DNA of 64,000 nt. Source: DATKOF01 sp035524795 (GTDB lineage: Bacteria > Pseudomonadota > Gammaproteobacteria > Burkholderiales > SG8-41). Under the pieces are notes generated by a model. That model saw only the letters and a program-made list of their open reading frames with translations, was not told the DNA's origin and searched no databases. Made by a program: the position numbers and the translations under genes. How positions within the stretch are numbered: the first letter of the stretch is position 1; every line of letters begins with the position of its first letter. Positions 9,568 through 17,743 of the stretch are shown one piece after another. The stretch covers positions 186,001 to 250,000 of the forward strand of contig DATKOF010000012.1 of NCBI GenBank assembly GCA_035524795.1, read 5' to 3'.

Positions 9568-10223
9568 AACGACTGACCATACTATTGTCCGCGGCGCTGC
9601 TGTGGGCGTTCATGATCCACAATGCAGGCGCGCAACTGGTGCAGGGCCGCGACTATCTGCCGCTCACTCCGCCGCAACCGACGGAAGACAGCAAAAAAAT
9701 CGAGGTCATCGAATTCTTCTGGTACGGCTGTCCCCATTGCTATCACCTCGAGCCGTCGCTCAATGCATGGCTCAGGCATAAGCCGGCCGACGTCGAATTC
9801 CGCCGCGTGCCGGCGGTGCTGCAGTCCGCGTGGATGCCGCTGACCCGCACTTATTATGCACTGGTGGCTCTGGGCGTTGCCGACAAATACCACAGCGCGA
9901 TCTTCGAAGCGATCCACAAGGAAGGCAAACGCAATCTGATCACCGACCCCAATGCGATCGCGGACTGGCTGGCGACCAAGGGGCTGGACAAGCAGAAGTT
10001 TCTGGACGCCTATAACTCATTCGCGGTCAACGGCCGCTCGCAGCGTGCAGTCGATATTTCGGGCGCCTATAACATCGACGGCACGCCGACCCTCGCCATC
10101 AACGGAAAATACCTGATCGCGCCGCATATGGATGGCTACGCCACCGACGGTCAGATCGACTATGCCGCATTTTTCCGCGGCGTCGACCAGCTGATCGCGC
10201 AGGAGCGCAAGGGACGCAAGTAG
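9564..10223 (+). CDS. dsbA: Thiol:disulfide interchange protein DsbA (first copy)
   Basis: This 219-residue periplasmic oxidase introduces disulfides into exported proteins. It has a signal peptide (cleavage near AGA-QL at about residue 24), a thioredoxin-fold active site C56-P-H-C59 in FFWYGCPHCYHL, and a cis-proline loop (GTPTLAIN). CPHC is the classical DsbA dipeptide. The start overlaps the SPOR stop by 4 bp and a second DsbA follows 1 bp after its stop, indicating one operon. No dsbB was seen in the window. Confidence 0.93.
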   Translation: MKRLTILLSAALLWAFMIHNAGAQLVQGRDYLPLTPPQPTEDSKKIEVIEFFWYGCPHCYHLEPSLNAWLRHKPADVEFRRVPAVLQSAWMPLTRTYYALVALGVADKYHSAIFEAIHKEGKRNLITDPNAIADWLATKGLDKQKFLDAYNSFAVNGRSQRAVDISGAYNIDGTPTLAINGKYLIAPHMDGYATDGQIDYAAFFRGVDQLIAQERKGRK

Positions 10224-10224
10224 C

Positions 10225-10890
10225 ATGCGCGCGCGGCCGGCACAGGCGTTACGGTTCCTCGCATGCTGCTGCATCGCGCTCGCTGTGCTGCCCGCCGCGG
10301 CCCAGCAGTTAAAGCAGGATGTCGATTACCGTCTGATTCCGCAGCAGCCGGTGACCGGCAGCGGCAAGATCGAAGTCATCGAATTCTTCTGGTACGGCTG
10401 TCCATACTGCAACGAACTGCAGCCGGCGCTTGAAGCCTGGCTCAAGCGCAAACCGGCCGACGTCGAATTCCGTCTGATCCCCGCGATCCTGCACGACAAC
10501 TGGGCGCCTCACGTGCGCATTTTCTACACGCTCCAAGCGCTCGGCGAACAGCCGCGCCTGCACGACCAGGTCTATTACGGCTATCACGTCGAGAAGCTCT
10601 ACATGAGCAAGCCCGACGTGATGGAAAAGTGGGCGGTCGACCACGGCATCGACCGCCAGAAATGGCTGGACGCCTACAGCTCGCCGCAGGTCTCGACGCA
10701 GATCGAGCAGGCCAAGGCGCTGACCGTCCAGTACGATATTCAGGGCACGCCGTCGCTGGTGGTCAATGGCCGCTACCTGACCTCCGGCAGCATGGTCAAC
10801 GACATTCCCGACCTGATCCCGATCCTCGATGGGTTGATCAAGATGGCGCGCGAGCAACGCGCCGCCCAGACCACTTCGCAAACTCAATAG
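10225..10890 (+). CDS. dsbA: DsbA-family thiol:disulfide oxidase (second copy)
   Basis: This 221-residue paralogue of the preceding gene shares the same architecture and near-identical blocks (KIEVIEFFWYGCP, RKPADVEFR). Its active site is C59-P-Y-C62, so the dipeptide differs (PY instead of PH), which in DsbA-type proteins tunes redox potential. A signal peptide ending near AAAQQ and the cis-Pro loop GTPSLVVN are present. The tandem pair looks like a local duplication followed by divergence. The second copy may have different substrates, as DsbL does in other bacteria, but this is inference. Confidence 0.9.
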   Translation: MRARPAQALRFLACCCIALAVLPAAAQQLKQDVDYRLIPQQPVTGSGKIEVIEFFWYGCPYCNELQPALEAWLKRKPADVEFRLIPAILHDNWAPHVRIFYTLQALGEQPRLHDQVYYGYHVEKLYMSKPDVMEKWAVDHGIDRQKWLDAYSSPQVSTQIEQAKALTVQYDIQGTPSLVVNGRYLTSGSMVNDIPDLIPILDGLIKMAREQRAAQTTSQTQ

Positions 10891-10903
10891 ACCGTCCTGC
10901 GCG

Positions 10904-11671
10904 ATGCCGCTGCGCGTCATCATCACCGGCGCTTCCAGCGGTATCGGCACCGCGCTTGCCAAATACTACGCGCAGCGCGGCGCCATCCTCGGTCTGATCG
11001 CGCGCCGCCGCGCCGAGCTCGAACAGCTAAAGACCTCGCTAGCTTCGGCCGTCGAAATTTATCCCGCTGATGTGCGCGACACGGCAGCGCTGCAGGTGGC
11101 GGCCGCCGACTTCATCGCCAAGCACGGCGTGCCCGACATCGTGATCGCGAATGCCGGCGTCAGCGTCGGCACGCTGACCCAGATGCCGGAAGACATCGCC
11201 GCGGCGCAGGACGTGTTCGACATCAACGTGATGGGCCTCATCAAGACCTTCCAGCCCTATATCGAGCCAATGCGCAAGGCGGGCGGCGGCATACTGGTCG
11301 GCATCGCCAGCGTCGCCGGCTATCGCGGGTTGCCCGGCTCGGCCGCCTACTCGGCGTCAAAGGCAGCGGCGATTTCGTATCTGGAAAGCCTGCGCGTGGA
11401 ACTGAAGCAGAGCGGCATCCGCGTCGTCACGATTTGTCCTGGCTATATCGCGACCCCAATGACTGCGAAGAATCCCTACCCGATGCCGTTTTTGATCGAC
11501 GCCGATACCGCTGCACGCAAATTCGCGCGCGTCATCGACAGCGGCAAGAACTACGCAGTGGTGCCGTGGCAAATGGCGATTGTTGCACGGGTGCTGCGCG
11601 TAATACCGAATTGGATTTACGACCGATTGTTTCTGAAAGTGCCGCGCAAGTTGCGGCGCACCCAAAAATAA
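10904..11671 (+). CDS. Short-chain dehydrogenase/reductase
   Basis: This is a 255-residue classical SDR. The NAD(P)-binding TGxxxGxG motif is TGASSGIG at residues 8-15, NAG is in IVIANAGVS, the catalytic Ser is in IASVAGYRG, and Tyr/Lys are in AYSASKAAA. The C-terminus is basic (KVPRKLRRTQK). The substrate cannot be told from sequence. Proteins like this often sit next to dsbA in proteobacteria. It starts 13 bp after the second dsbA and is convergent with the HEPN gene, whose stop is only 14 bp away. Confidence 0.88.
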   Translation: MPLRVIITGASSGIGTALAKYYAQRGAILGLIARRRAELEQLKTSLASAVEIYPADVRDTAALQVAAADFIAKHGVPDIVIANAGVSVGTLTQMPEDIAAAQDVFDINVMGLIKTFQPYIEPMRKAGGGILVGIASVAGYRGLPGSAAYSASKAAAISYLESLRVELKQSGIRVVTICPGYIATPMTAKNPYPMPFLIDADTAARKFARVIDSGKNYAVVPWQMAIVARVLRVIPNWIYDRLFLKVPRKLRRTQK

Positions 11672-11685
11672 ATAGAGGCCGACAT

Positions 11686-12759
11686 TCATCCAGAATCGCC
11701 CTCAAGTCGCGATGAAGAAATACGATAAATCGTTAGTCCTTCCTTTTTAACGCTCGACCGAAACTTCACTCCGATCTCATTTCCTTGGTTGGCCTTCGCC
11801 GTTTCGATGGATATGCCCGCATTTTGCAGACTAACAATTGTTGTGGCAATGCAAACACGATCCCCACGCGCGACAATCTCATCCCCAACATTAATCTGCA
11901 CAGGTTTGTCCACAGCAAGGATTGTTGCGTCCGGGCGAGGAAAATATTTAGTAATTCTCCCGAGCGACTCAAGTCGGCCTACCTCTTGCAAAGCATCAAA
12001 ATAGCGGATCAAGACAAACTCATGCAGAGCATCGCACAATAATTGAATGAACTGCGCAATTTGCTGAATCTCCGACACTCCCAAGGTTTCATCTATTTCT
12101 TGCCGCGCATGCGAGGCCTCGTTGCGAAAATCGACCAATTCCTTTAGTTGACCCACTACGGTCGTGCCCGCCAAGTTGCACACTGCTTGAAGCTCCATAT
12201 GCCCTCCAAGCCAACCACCCAGATTGTCCAAGCTTACTTTATTGAAAAGTCCACACAATTCATCATGTCTCAAGTTTCGTAAATCTATGAAAAATGCATC
12301 GGAGACCAGCGAAAACTCCTCTTGTCCACTCAGACCAAAATAAAGTGGTTCTATTATGCGTAGTTCGGTCAACTGTTCATTCCGATACCCTCCGCCAAAT
12401 TTTTGAAGTAAAACCCCCACACCAACCCGGTGTTGGTTAACAATTGCTTCTGGCATGCGAGCATAGGAAGAGTAAAGCGAAGGTACGGCCTTAACCCAGG
12501 CTGAGATCAGTTCATAGACAAAGCCTTCATACAGGGCGTATAGCCGAGTCACCGAGGCACAATGTGAGAATACCTTCCACTGTAAGGGCTCTGCAACATG
12601 ATGCCTTGCCTCAAGGTAGTTCGTGGCGCCTGCAGCGACAGCAGCTGGCGAAAGATCCGCTTCGTCTATGATATGAGATCGGATATATTCGTTGAATTGA
12701 GAAAGCGCACATACGGCTGCGATTTCACTACGAACCTTTTCCGGCGTTACTACGATCAT
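11686..12759 (-). CDS. HEPN-family putative ribonuclease with C-terminal EF-Tu-like barrel
   Basis: The 357-residue protein is mostly helical to about residue 260. It has an R-x4-H motif at R212-H217 (DFRNEASHAR), the metal-independent RNase signature of HEPN domains. It resembles the MAE_28990/MAE_18760 HEPN group, which I recognise by pattern only. Residues about 267-347 are beta-rich and resemble the EF-Tu domain-II barrel: LGRITKYFP, VGDEIVARGD, IVSLQNAGISIETAKA, GNEIGVKF. The gene starts 2 bp after the DUF262 stop (TGATTATG), so translation is probably coupled. GC is about 40-45%, against about 63% next door, indicating transfer. Toxin, abortive-infection or anti-phage roles are inference. 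Confidence 0.7.
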   Translation of the reverse strand: MIVVTPEKVRSEIAAVCALSQFNEYIRSHIIDEADLSPAAVAAGATNYLEARHHVAEPLQWKVFSHCASVTRLYALYEGFVYELISAWVKAVPSLYSSYARMPEAIVNQHRVGVGVLLQKFGGGYRNEQLTELRIIEPLYFGLSGQEEFSLVSDAFFIDLRNLRHDELCGLFNKVSLDNLGGWLGGHMELQAVCNLAGTTVVGQLKELVDFRNEASHARQEIDETLGVSEIQQIAQFIQLLCDALHEFVLIRYFDALQEVGRLESLGRITKYFPRPDATILAVDKPVQINVGDEIVARGDRVCIATTIVSLQNAGISIETAKANQGNEIGVKFRSSVKKEGLTIYRISSSRLEGDSG

Positions 12760-12761
12760 AA

Positions 12762-13949
12762 TCAGCCTAGCGCGTTGCTGATAAGGCCCTGCACTGTGGT
12801 TATGCGGTCTTGGACATCTTTCTTCGTATTTCCGCGGCCGGTCAGCACGCCATCTACATCATCGGCAAATAACGTTTTGGTCATCTCAGAAATATTGTCG
12901 CGTTTTGCAATAAGTTGCTCTTCTTTATCTAGAAACCTAGAGTACGCTACAAGAACGGCGTCTGCATAAGCCCTTTGTGGGGTTTTAGCCCATTCTCCCG
13001 TTTTAGGATTAAAAGGCTTAAAAAGTTTATCCCCATAAACTTGGGCGGCCATGTTGAGCGTGCGAGAAAAAAGTTGTTCCAGAATTTGCAGGTCTTCCGC
13101 AGTAAAGGCGCGCGCACGTAGCATGTACAAATCGAGAAAACCCTTCATGCCCTTCTGATAGTGATCCGCATGACGAAGAGCAAAAAACCTGAGCACCAAC
13201 TCTATGTCGTCCATTTTTTTGTAAAATGAATGGTCGAGTAATTCCACTGGCGTAGTCTTCAATTCGATCTCGTCGAATAGTGGCAATCCCCAAGCGGAAC
13301 GGAACTGGGGCATTCTAGTCAACTTGTGCAACAGATCATTGAAGGGGCCGTGATAAAGAGAATTACGAACCTCTTGAGCACTAAGTTCTACACCTCCAGT
13401 ATTAAGTCGCTCAAAAGTGAGCTGCTTAAGCTCCATCGCCTCTTCGTCGGTTTCAGCTGATTCGTTTAATAAAGTTATCCAAGAAATTGAGCGGCGATCA
13501 ATTCCGGCTCGGATTCTCTCAGGCAGCTTGGAATAAATTTTTCCGTTAAGTTCCGGCCAGCGCTCTAACCCCTCAAGCTTTAGTTCATTTGAGTAAAAAG
13601 CTCTAATAGCGGAGATGCGCTGTTGTCCATCCATGACTTCGTATACGTTTGGCTTCACTTCGTAAACGAATAAGGGCGGTATAGGAATGTTAATGAGTAG
13701 CGATTCGATGAGTTTAGATTGACGAGAGGCGTCCCAACGTTGACGTCTCTGATAAAAAGGACGAGTGTCCATGTATCCTGGACGCTTCAAAGCATCGTAA
13801 AAGTTCTGAAGCTTCTCTCGGTTCATCTCGGTTACGATACGCTCAGCTTTGGAGTTGTACTTCTCGTTAATTTCCTGATCCGACAGCTGGGGGCGCCGGG
13901 ATCGAGGGGTTTTAACCCACATTTGCATTTCGTTCGGGGCGAATTGCAT
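12762..13949 (-). CDS. DUF262 domain protein (ParB/GmrS-like NTP-binding fold)
   Basis: The 395-residue protein carries the DUF262 core: FYQRRQRWD (65-73), IPIPPLFVYE (88-97), the hallmark DGQQR (107-111) and FERLNTGGVELSAQEVRN (179-196). DUF262 is the N-terminal module of GmrSD type IV restriction enzymes and of several defence proteins, with a ParB-like nucleotide-binding fold. The C-terminal half is helical, and I see no HNH (DUF1524) nuclease motif, so the nuclease is probably the downstream HEPN protein. I chose the ATG at 13949 because GGAGGA lies five bases before it. A GTG four codons earlier overlaps that ribosome site. Low GC matches the HEPN gene. Confidence 0.8.
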   Translation of the reverse strand: MQFAPNEMQMWVKTPRSRRPQLSDQEINEKYNSKAERIVTEMNREKLQNFYDALKRPGYMDTRPFYQRRQRWDASRQSKLIESLLINIPIPPLFVYEVKPNVYEVMDGQQRISAIRAFYSNELKLEGLERWPELNGKIYSKLPERIRAGIDRRSISWITLLNESAETDEEAMELKQLTFERLNTGGVELSAQEVRNSLYHGPFNDLLHKLTRMPQFRSAWGLPLFDEIELKTTPVELLDHSFYKKMDDIELVLRFFALRHADHYQKGMKGFLDLYMLRARAFTAEDLQILEQLFSRTLNMAAQVYGDKLFKPFNPKTGEWAKTPQRAYADAVLVAYSRFLDKEEQLIAKRDNISEMTKTLFADDVDGVLTGRGNTKKDVQDRITTVQGLISNALG

Positions 13950-14018
13950 TTTTCCTCCCACTAATAGCTTTAATGATTGACGCGATTGATCGAGCTATTC
14001 TAAGCCTCAGTCAAAGGA

Positions 14019-14060
14019 TCACTCCACCGTCACCGATTTCGCCAGATTCCTCGGCTTGTC
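14019..14060 (-). other. attTn7-type target sequence at the glmS 3' end
   Basis: The end of glmS encodes the near-invariant DKPRNLAKSVTVE, whose DNA is the TnsD recognition site of Tn7-like elements. These insert about 25 bp downstream of the stop, here near 13994. No Tn7-like terminal repeat or tns gene is seen, but a foreign-looking two-gene operon begins within 70 bp of this site. Confidence 0.6.
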
Positions 14061-15857
14061 CACATCGTTGCCGCGCGCCAGCGCCGCGTGATAAGCGAGC
14101 AGTTGCAGCGGCACCGTGTGCAGGATCGGCGACAGCAGACCGGCGTGATCGGTCAGCGTGATCACATGCACGCCGTCGCTGGCCTCGATGCCGGCATCCT
14201 GATCGGCCAGCACGTAAAGCTCGCCGCCACGCGCGCGCACCTCCTGCATATTCGATTTGAGCTTCTCCAATAGCGCGTCGTTGGGCGCGATCGCCACCAC
14301 CGGCATATTCGCATCCACCAGCGCCAGCGGCCCGTGCTTCAGTTCGCCGGCTGGATAGGCCTCGGCGTGGATGTAGGAGATTTCCTTGAGCTTGAGGGCG
14401 CCTTCGAGCGCGATCGGGTAATGGATGCCGCGGCCGAGGAACAATGCGTGCTCGTGTCTGGCGAACCGCGCCGCCCACTGCTCGATCTGCGGCTCGACCT
14501 TCAACACCTGCGCCAGCGCGCTCGGCAAATGCCGCAGCGACTGGATCAATTCGCCTTCCTGTTTCTTTGACAGGCGCTTGCGCAGCTTGGCCAGCACCGC
14601 GGTCAGCAGCACCAGCGCCGCGAGCTGAGTGGTGAATGCCTTGGTCGAGGCAACGCCGATTTCGGGCCCCGCGCGGGTCAGGAAGCGTAGCTCCGACAGC
14701 CGCAGCAGCGAGCTTTCCGGCACGTTGCAGAGGGTCAGCGTGTGGCGCTGGCCGAGGCTTTTCGCATGCTTCAGCGCGGCAATGGTGTCCGCGGTCTCAC
14801 CCGACTGCGAAATGGTGACGACCAGCGTCTTGGGGTCGGGCACCGAAGCGCGGTAGCGGTATTCGCTGGCGATCTCGACCTCGCACGGCAGGCCGGCGAG
14901 CTGTTCGATCCAGTAGCGGGCGACGACGCCGGCGTGATAGCTGGTGCCGCAGGCGAGGATCAGCACCTTGTCCGCCTTGCGGAAGATCTTCTCGGCCTCG
15001 ACGCCGAACAGTTGCGGCGAAATGGCGGAAGCGCCGGTCACCATTTCGAGCGTATTGGCGACCGCACCCGGCTGCTCGAAGATTTCCTTCTGCATGTAAT
15101 GCCGGTACGGGCCGAGCTCGACCGCGTCGGCGGTTAACTGGCTGACATGGGTGTCGCGGGTGATCGGCTTGCCGCCGGCGTCGCTGACGCTGACGCCGTC
15201 GCGCCGGACTTCCGCGACATCGCCGTCTTCGAGATAGATCACATTACGCGTCACCTGCAGCAGCGCTGCGGCATCGGACGCTGCGAAATTCTCGCCGTTG
15301 CCGACGCCGAGCAGCAGCGGCGCGCCCATCCGTGCGACGACGAAACGGTCGGGCGCGCGTTCAGCGACCACCGCGATCGCATAGGCGCCGCGCAGCTCGC
15401 GCACCGCGGCGCGCGTCGCCGCGAACAGCTCGCCGCTTTGCTGCAGATGCTGCCGGATCAGGTGGGCGATGACTTCGGTGTCGGTGTCCGAATCGAACTT
15501 GTATCCGGCCTTTTTGAGGCGGGCGCGGATTGCCTCGTGGTTCTCGATGATGCCGTTGTGAACGACTGCGATGCCCGCGCTGACGTGCGGATGTGCGTTG
15601 CGCTCGGACGGCGCGCCGTGCGTGGCCCAGCGCGTGTGCGCAATGCCGAGCTCGCCGTTCAGTTTGCGCTTCTTGACCAGCGCCGCGAGTGCGGCGACGC
15701 GGCCCGGGCTGCGGCTGCGTTCGAGCTTGCCCTTATTGTTACCATCGATGACGGCGATGCCGGCCGAATCGTAGCCGCGGTATTCGAGCTGCTTCAGCCC
15801 CTCCAGCAGCATCGGCACCACGTTGCGCCGCGCGACCGCTGCGACGATGCCGCACAT
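14019..15857 (-). CDS. glmS: Glutamine-fructose-6-phosphate aminotransferase (isomerizing)
   Basis: The 612-residue enzyme makes glucosamine-6-phosphate from fructose-6-phosphate and glutamine, the first step to UDP-GlcNAc for peptidoglycan and lipopolysaccharide. The catalytic cysteine is residue 2 (MCGIVAAVA) of an N-terminal glutaminase domain. Two SIS sugar-isomerase domains follow (ILACGTSYHAGVVARYW and the later VVAIAPND region). The C-terminus is the conserved DKPRNLAKSVTVE. It starts 4 bp after glmU, so both UDP-GlcNAc genes share a transcript, possibly with the atp operon upstream. No glmS ribozyme leader is expected or seen. Confidence 0.97.
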   Translation of the reverse strand: MCGIVAAVARRNVVPMLLEGLKQLEYRGYDSAGIAVIDGNNKGKLERSRSPGRVAALAALVKKRKLNGELGIAHTRWATHGAPSERNAHPHVSAGIAVVHNGIIENHEAIRARLKKAGYKFDSDTDTEVIAHLIRQHLQQSGELFAATRAAVRELRGAYAIAVVAERAPDRFVVARMGAPLLLGVGNGENFAASDAAALLQVTRNVIYLEDGDVAEVRRDGVSVSDAGGKPITRDTHVSQLTADAVELGPYRHYMQKEIFEQPGAVANTLEMVTGASAISPQLFGVEAEKIFRKADKVLILACGTSYHAGVVARYWIEQLAGLPCEVEIASEYRYRASVPDPKTLVVTISQSGETADTIAALKHAKSLGQRHTLTLCNVPESSLLRLSELRFLTRAGPEIGVASTKAFTTQLAALVLLTAVLAKLRKRLSKKQEGELIQSLRHLPSALAQVLKVEPQIEQWAARFARHEHALFLGRGIHYPIALEGALKLKEISYIHAEAYPAGELKHGPLALVDANMPVVAIAPNDALLEKLKSNMQEVRARGGELYVLADQDAGIEASDGVHVITLTDHAGLLSPILHTVPLQLLAYHAALARGNDVDKPRNLAKSVTVE

Positions 15858-15861
15858 GGCG

Positions 15862-17232
15862 CTAGCGCTTCTTCTGCGGCCGGCGCCAGCCGCTGACCGT
15901 GGTCTGCGCCGCGCGCGACAGCGTCAGTTCGCCGGCCGGCGCGTCCCCGGTGATGGTCGATCCGGCGCCGATGGTGGCGCCACGCCTGACGGTGACCGGC
16001 GCGACCAGCTGGGTGTCGGAGCCGATGAACACGTCGTCCTCGATCACGGTGCGGTGCTTGTTCGCTCCATCGTAGTTGCAGGTGATGGTGCCGGCGCCAA
16101 CATTGACGTCGCGCCCGATGCTGGCGTCGCCGATATAGGACAGATGGTTGGCCTTGCTGCGGTCGCCGATATGGCTGTTCTTGACCTCGACGAAGTTGCC
16201 GATGTGCACGTCATCGGCCAGTTCGGTACCGGGTCGGATGCGCGCGTAGGGGCCGATCTGGCAATCCTTGCCGACGACCGCATCTTCGATCAGGGAGAAC
16301 GGTTTGATGCGGCTGCCGGCGCCGACCTTCACGTCCTTCAATACGCAATGCGCGCCAACCTCGACGCCGCTGCCCAGTTCGACTTCGCCCTCGAACACGC
16401 AGCCGACGTCGATCGTAACATCGCGGCCGCAATGAAGCTCGCCGCGCACGTCGATGCGCATCGGGTCGGCCAGCGTGACACCTGCATCGAGCAGACGCAT
16501 CGCCTCCCGCAACTGGTAAATGCGCTCGACCTGCGCCAGCTGCTGCTTGCTGTTGACGCCAAAGATTTCCCAGCACGCCGCCGGCATCACGGTTTCGATT
16601 TTGACCTTGCCCTTCAGCGCCAGCGCAACGATATCGGTCAGGTAGTATTCCTTCTGCGCGTTGCGGTTGGAGATTTTCCCGAGCCAGTCCGCCAGCTGCG
16701 CTGACGGCAGCGCCATGATGCCGCTATTGACTTCGCGGATCGCGCGCTGCTTTGGCGTCGCATCTTTTTCCTCGACGATGCTTTTAATGTTGCCCCTGGC
16801 GTCGCGCACGATGCGGCCGTAGCCGTGCGGGTCTTCCATCAGCGTGGTCAGCAGCACGAGGCGGCCGTCGCGGTGCGCGGTCAGCGCCGTCAGTGTCGCC
16901 GGCTGCACCAGCGGCACGTCGCCGTACAGCACCAGCGTCGTCCCGCGCGGCGCGAGGTGCGGCAGCGCCTGCGCCAGCGCGTGCGCGGTGCCGAATTGCA
17001 GCTCTTGTTTGACGAAGACAAGATCGTCCGCGGCGAACGCCTGCGACACCTGTTCGCCGCCGTGGCCGTAGACGACGCAGATGCGTTGCGGGTTCAGCGC
17101 GCGCGCGCGCGCGATCACGTGCGCGAGCAGCGGCGCGCCGGCCAGCCGATGCAGCACTTTCGGCAGCTCGGAGTGCATCCGTTTGCCCTGGCCGGCGGCG
17201 AGAATCACTACATTGAGATGGCGCGCACTCAC
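15862..17232 (-). CDS. glmU: Bifunctional GlmU (uridyltransferase / acetyltransferase)
   Basis: This 456-residue bifunctional enzyme acetylates glucosamine-1-phosphate and then transfers UMP to yield UDP-GlcNAc. The N-terminal pyrophosphorylase domain has LAAGQGKRMHSELPKVLH at the nucleotide site. The C-terminal half is a left-handed beta-helix of hexapeptide repeats (IGPYARIRPG, GNFVEVKNS, GAGTITCNYDG). The start appears to be GTG at 17232, since no ATG precedes the conserved LNVVILAAG. It lies 93 bp after atpC and 4 bp before glmS. Confidence 0.96.
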   Translation of the reverse strand: MSARHLNVVILAAGQGKRMHSELPKVLHRLAGAPLLAHVIARARALNPQRICVVYGHGGEQVSQAFAADDLVFVKQELQFGTAHALAQALPHLAPRGTTLVLYGDVPLVQPATLTALTAHRDGRLVLLTTLMEDPHGYGRIVRDARGNIKSIVEEKDATPKQRAIREVNSGIMALPSAQLADWLGKISNRNAQKEYYLTDIVALALKGKVKIETVMPAACWEIFGVNSKQQLAQVERIYQLREAMRLLDAGVTLADPMRIDVRGELHCGRDVTIDVGCVFEGEVELGSGVEVGAHCVLKDVKVGAGSRIKPFSLIEDAVVGKDCQIGPYARIRPGTELADDVHIGNFVEVKNSHIGDRSKANHLSYIGDASIGRDVNVGAGTITCNYDGANKHRTVIEDDVFIGSDTQLVAPVTVRRGATIGAGSTITGDAPAGELTLSRAAQTTVSGWRRPQKKR

Positions 17233-17325
17233 GCGGGAATTATCCCATAAGGCGCGTTACGCACGGATGAAGGCGGCGATGAGAAGCGGCTGCGATATCA
17301 CGCCCCCGACAGGGGCATCGACGCG

Positions 17326-17742
17326 TTACTTCTTTCTGAGCTTGCGGATCGTGGCGATCTGCGCGGCGAGCATCGCCAGTTCGCCTTCGACCACCGCGAT
17401 TTCCTGCTTGTCGGTGGCGCTGCGCAACGCTTCCTCGGCGCGCTGCTTCGCTTCCAGCGCCTTCGCCTCGTCGAGGTCGTGGCCGCGGATCGCGGTGTCG
17501 GCAAGCACGGTGACCACTTCGGGCTGGATTTCGAGAATGCCGCCGGCGACGAACACCAGCTCTTCCTCACCGCCCGGCTTGCGGATGCGCACCGACCCCG
17601 GCTTGATGCGGGTCAGCAGCGGTGCGTGGCGCGGCAGCACGCCGAGCTCGCCGTCTTCGCCCGGCAGCACGACGAATTCGGCGTCGCCGGAGTAGATCGA
17701 CTCTTCGGCGCTGACGACGTCAACGTGGATGGTGGCGGCCAT
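17326..17742 (-). CDS. atpC: F1F0 ATP synthase subunit epsilon
   Basis: The 138-residue epsilon subunit of the F1 central stalk couples rotation and inhibits ATP hydrolysis through its C-terminal helices. It has the N-terminal beta-sandwich (VVSAEESIYSGDAEFVVLPGEDGELGVLP) and two C-terminal helices rich in Ala, Glu and Arg (KALEAKQRAEEALRSA). It is last in the atp operon and starts 1 bp after atpD ends, so it is translationally coupled. Confidence 0.96.
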   Translation of the reverse strand: MAATIHVDVVSAEESIYSGDAEFVVLPGEDGELGVLPRHAPLLTRIKPGSVRIRKPGGEEELVFVAGGILEIQPEVVTVLADTAIRGHDLDEAKALEAKQRAEEALRSATDKQEIAVVEGELAMLAAQIATIRKLRKK

Positions 17743-17743
17743 G

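Noticed and set aside
11789..12042. Short plus-strand frames inside the HEPN gene
   Set aside because: They are antisense to a gene with a clear HEPN motif and have no ribosome site or recognisable product.
12762..13961. DUF262 protein as a complete GmrSD-type restriction enzyme
   Set aside because: The C-terminal half has no DUF1524 HNH nuclease motif, and the length is too short for a GmrSD fusion. The neighbouring HEPN gene is the more likely effector.
13962..14018. Tn7 or Tn7-like transposon end next to glmS
   Set aside because: The spacer has no TGTGGGCGG-like end, no repeated TnsB-site pattern and no target duplication that I could see, and no tns genes are present.
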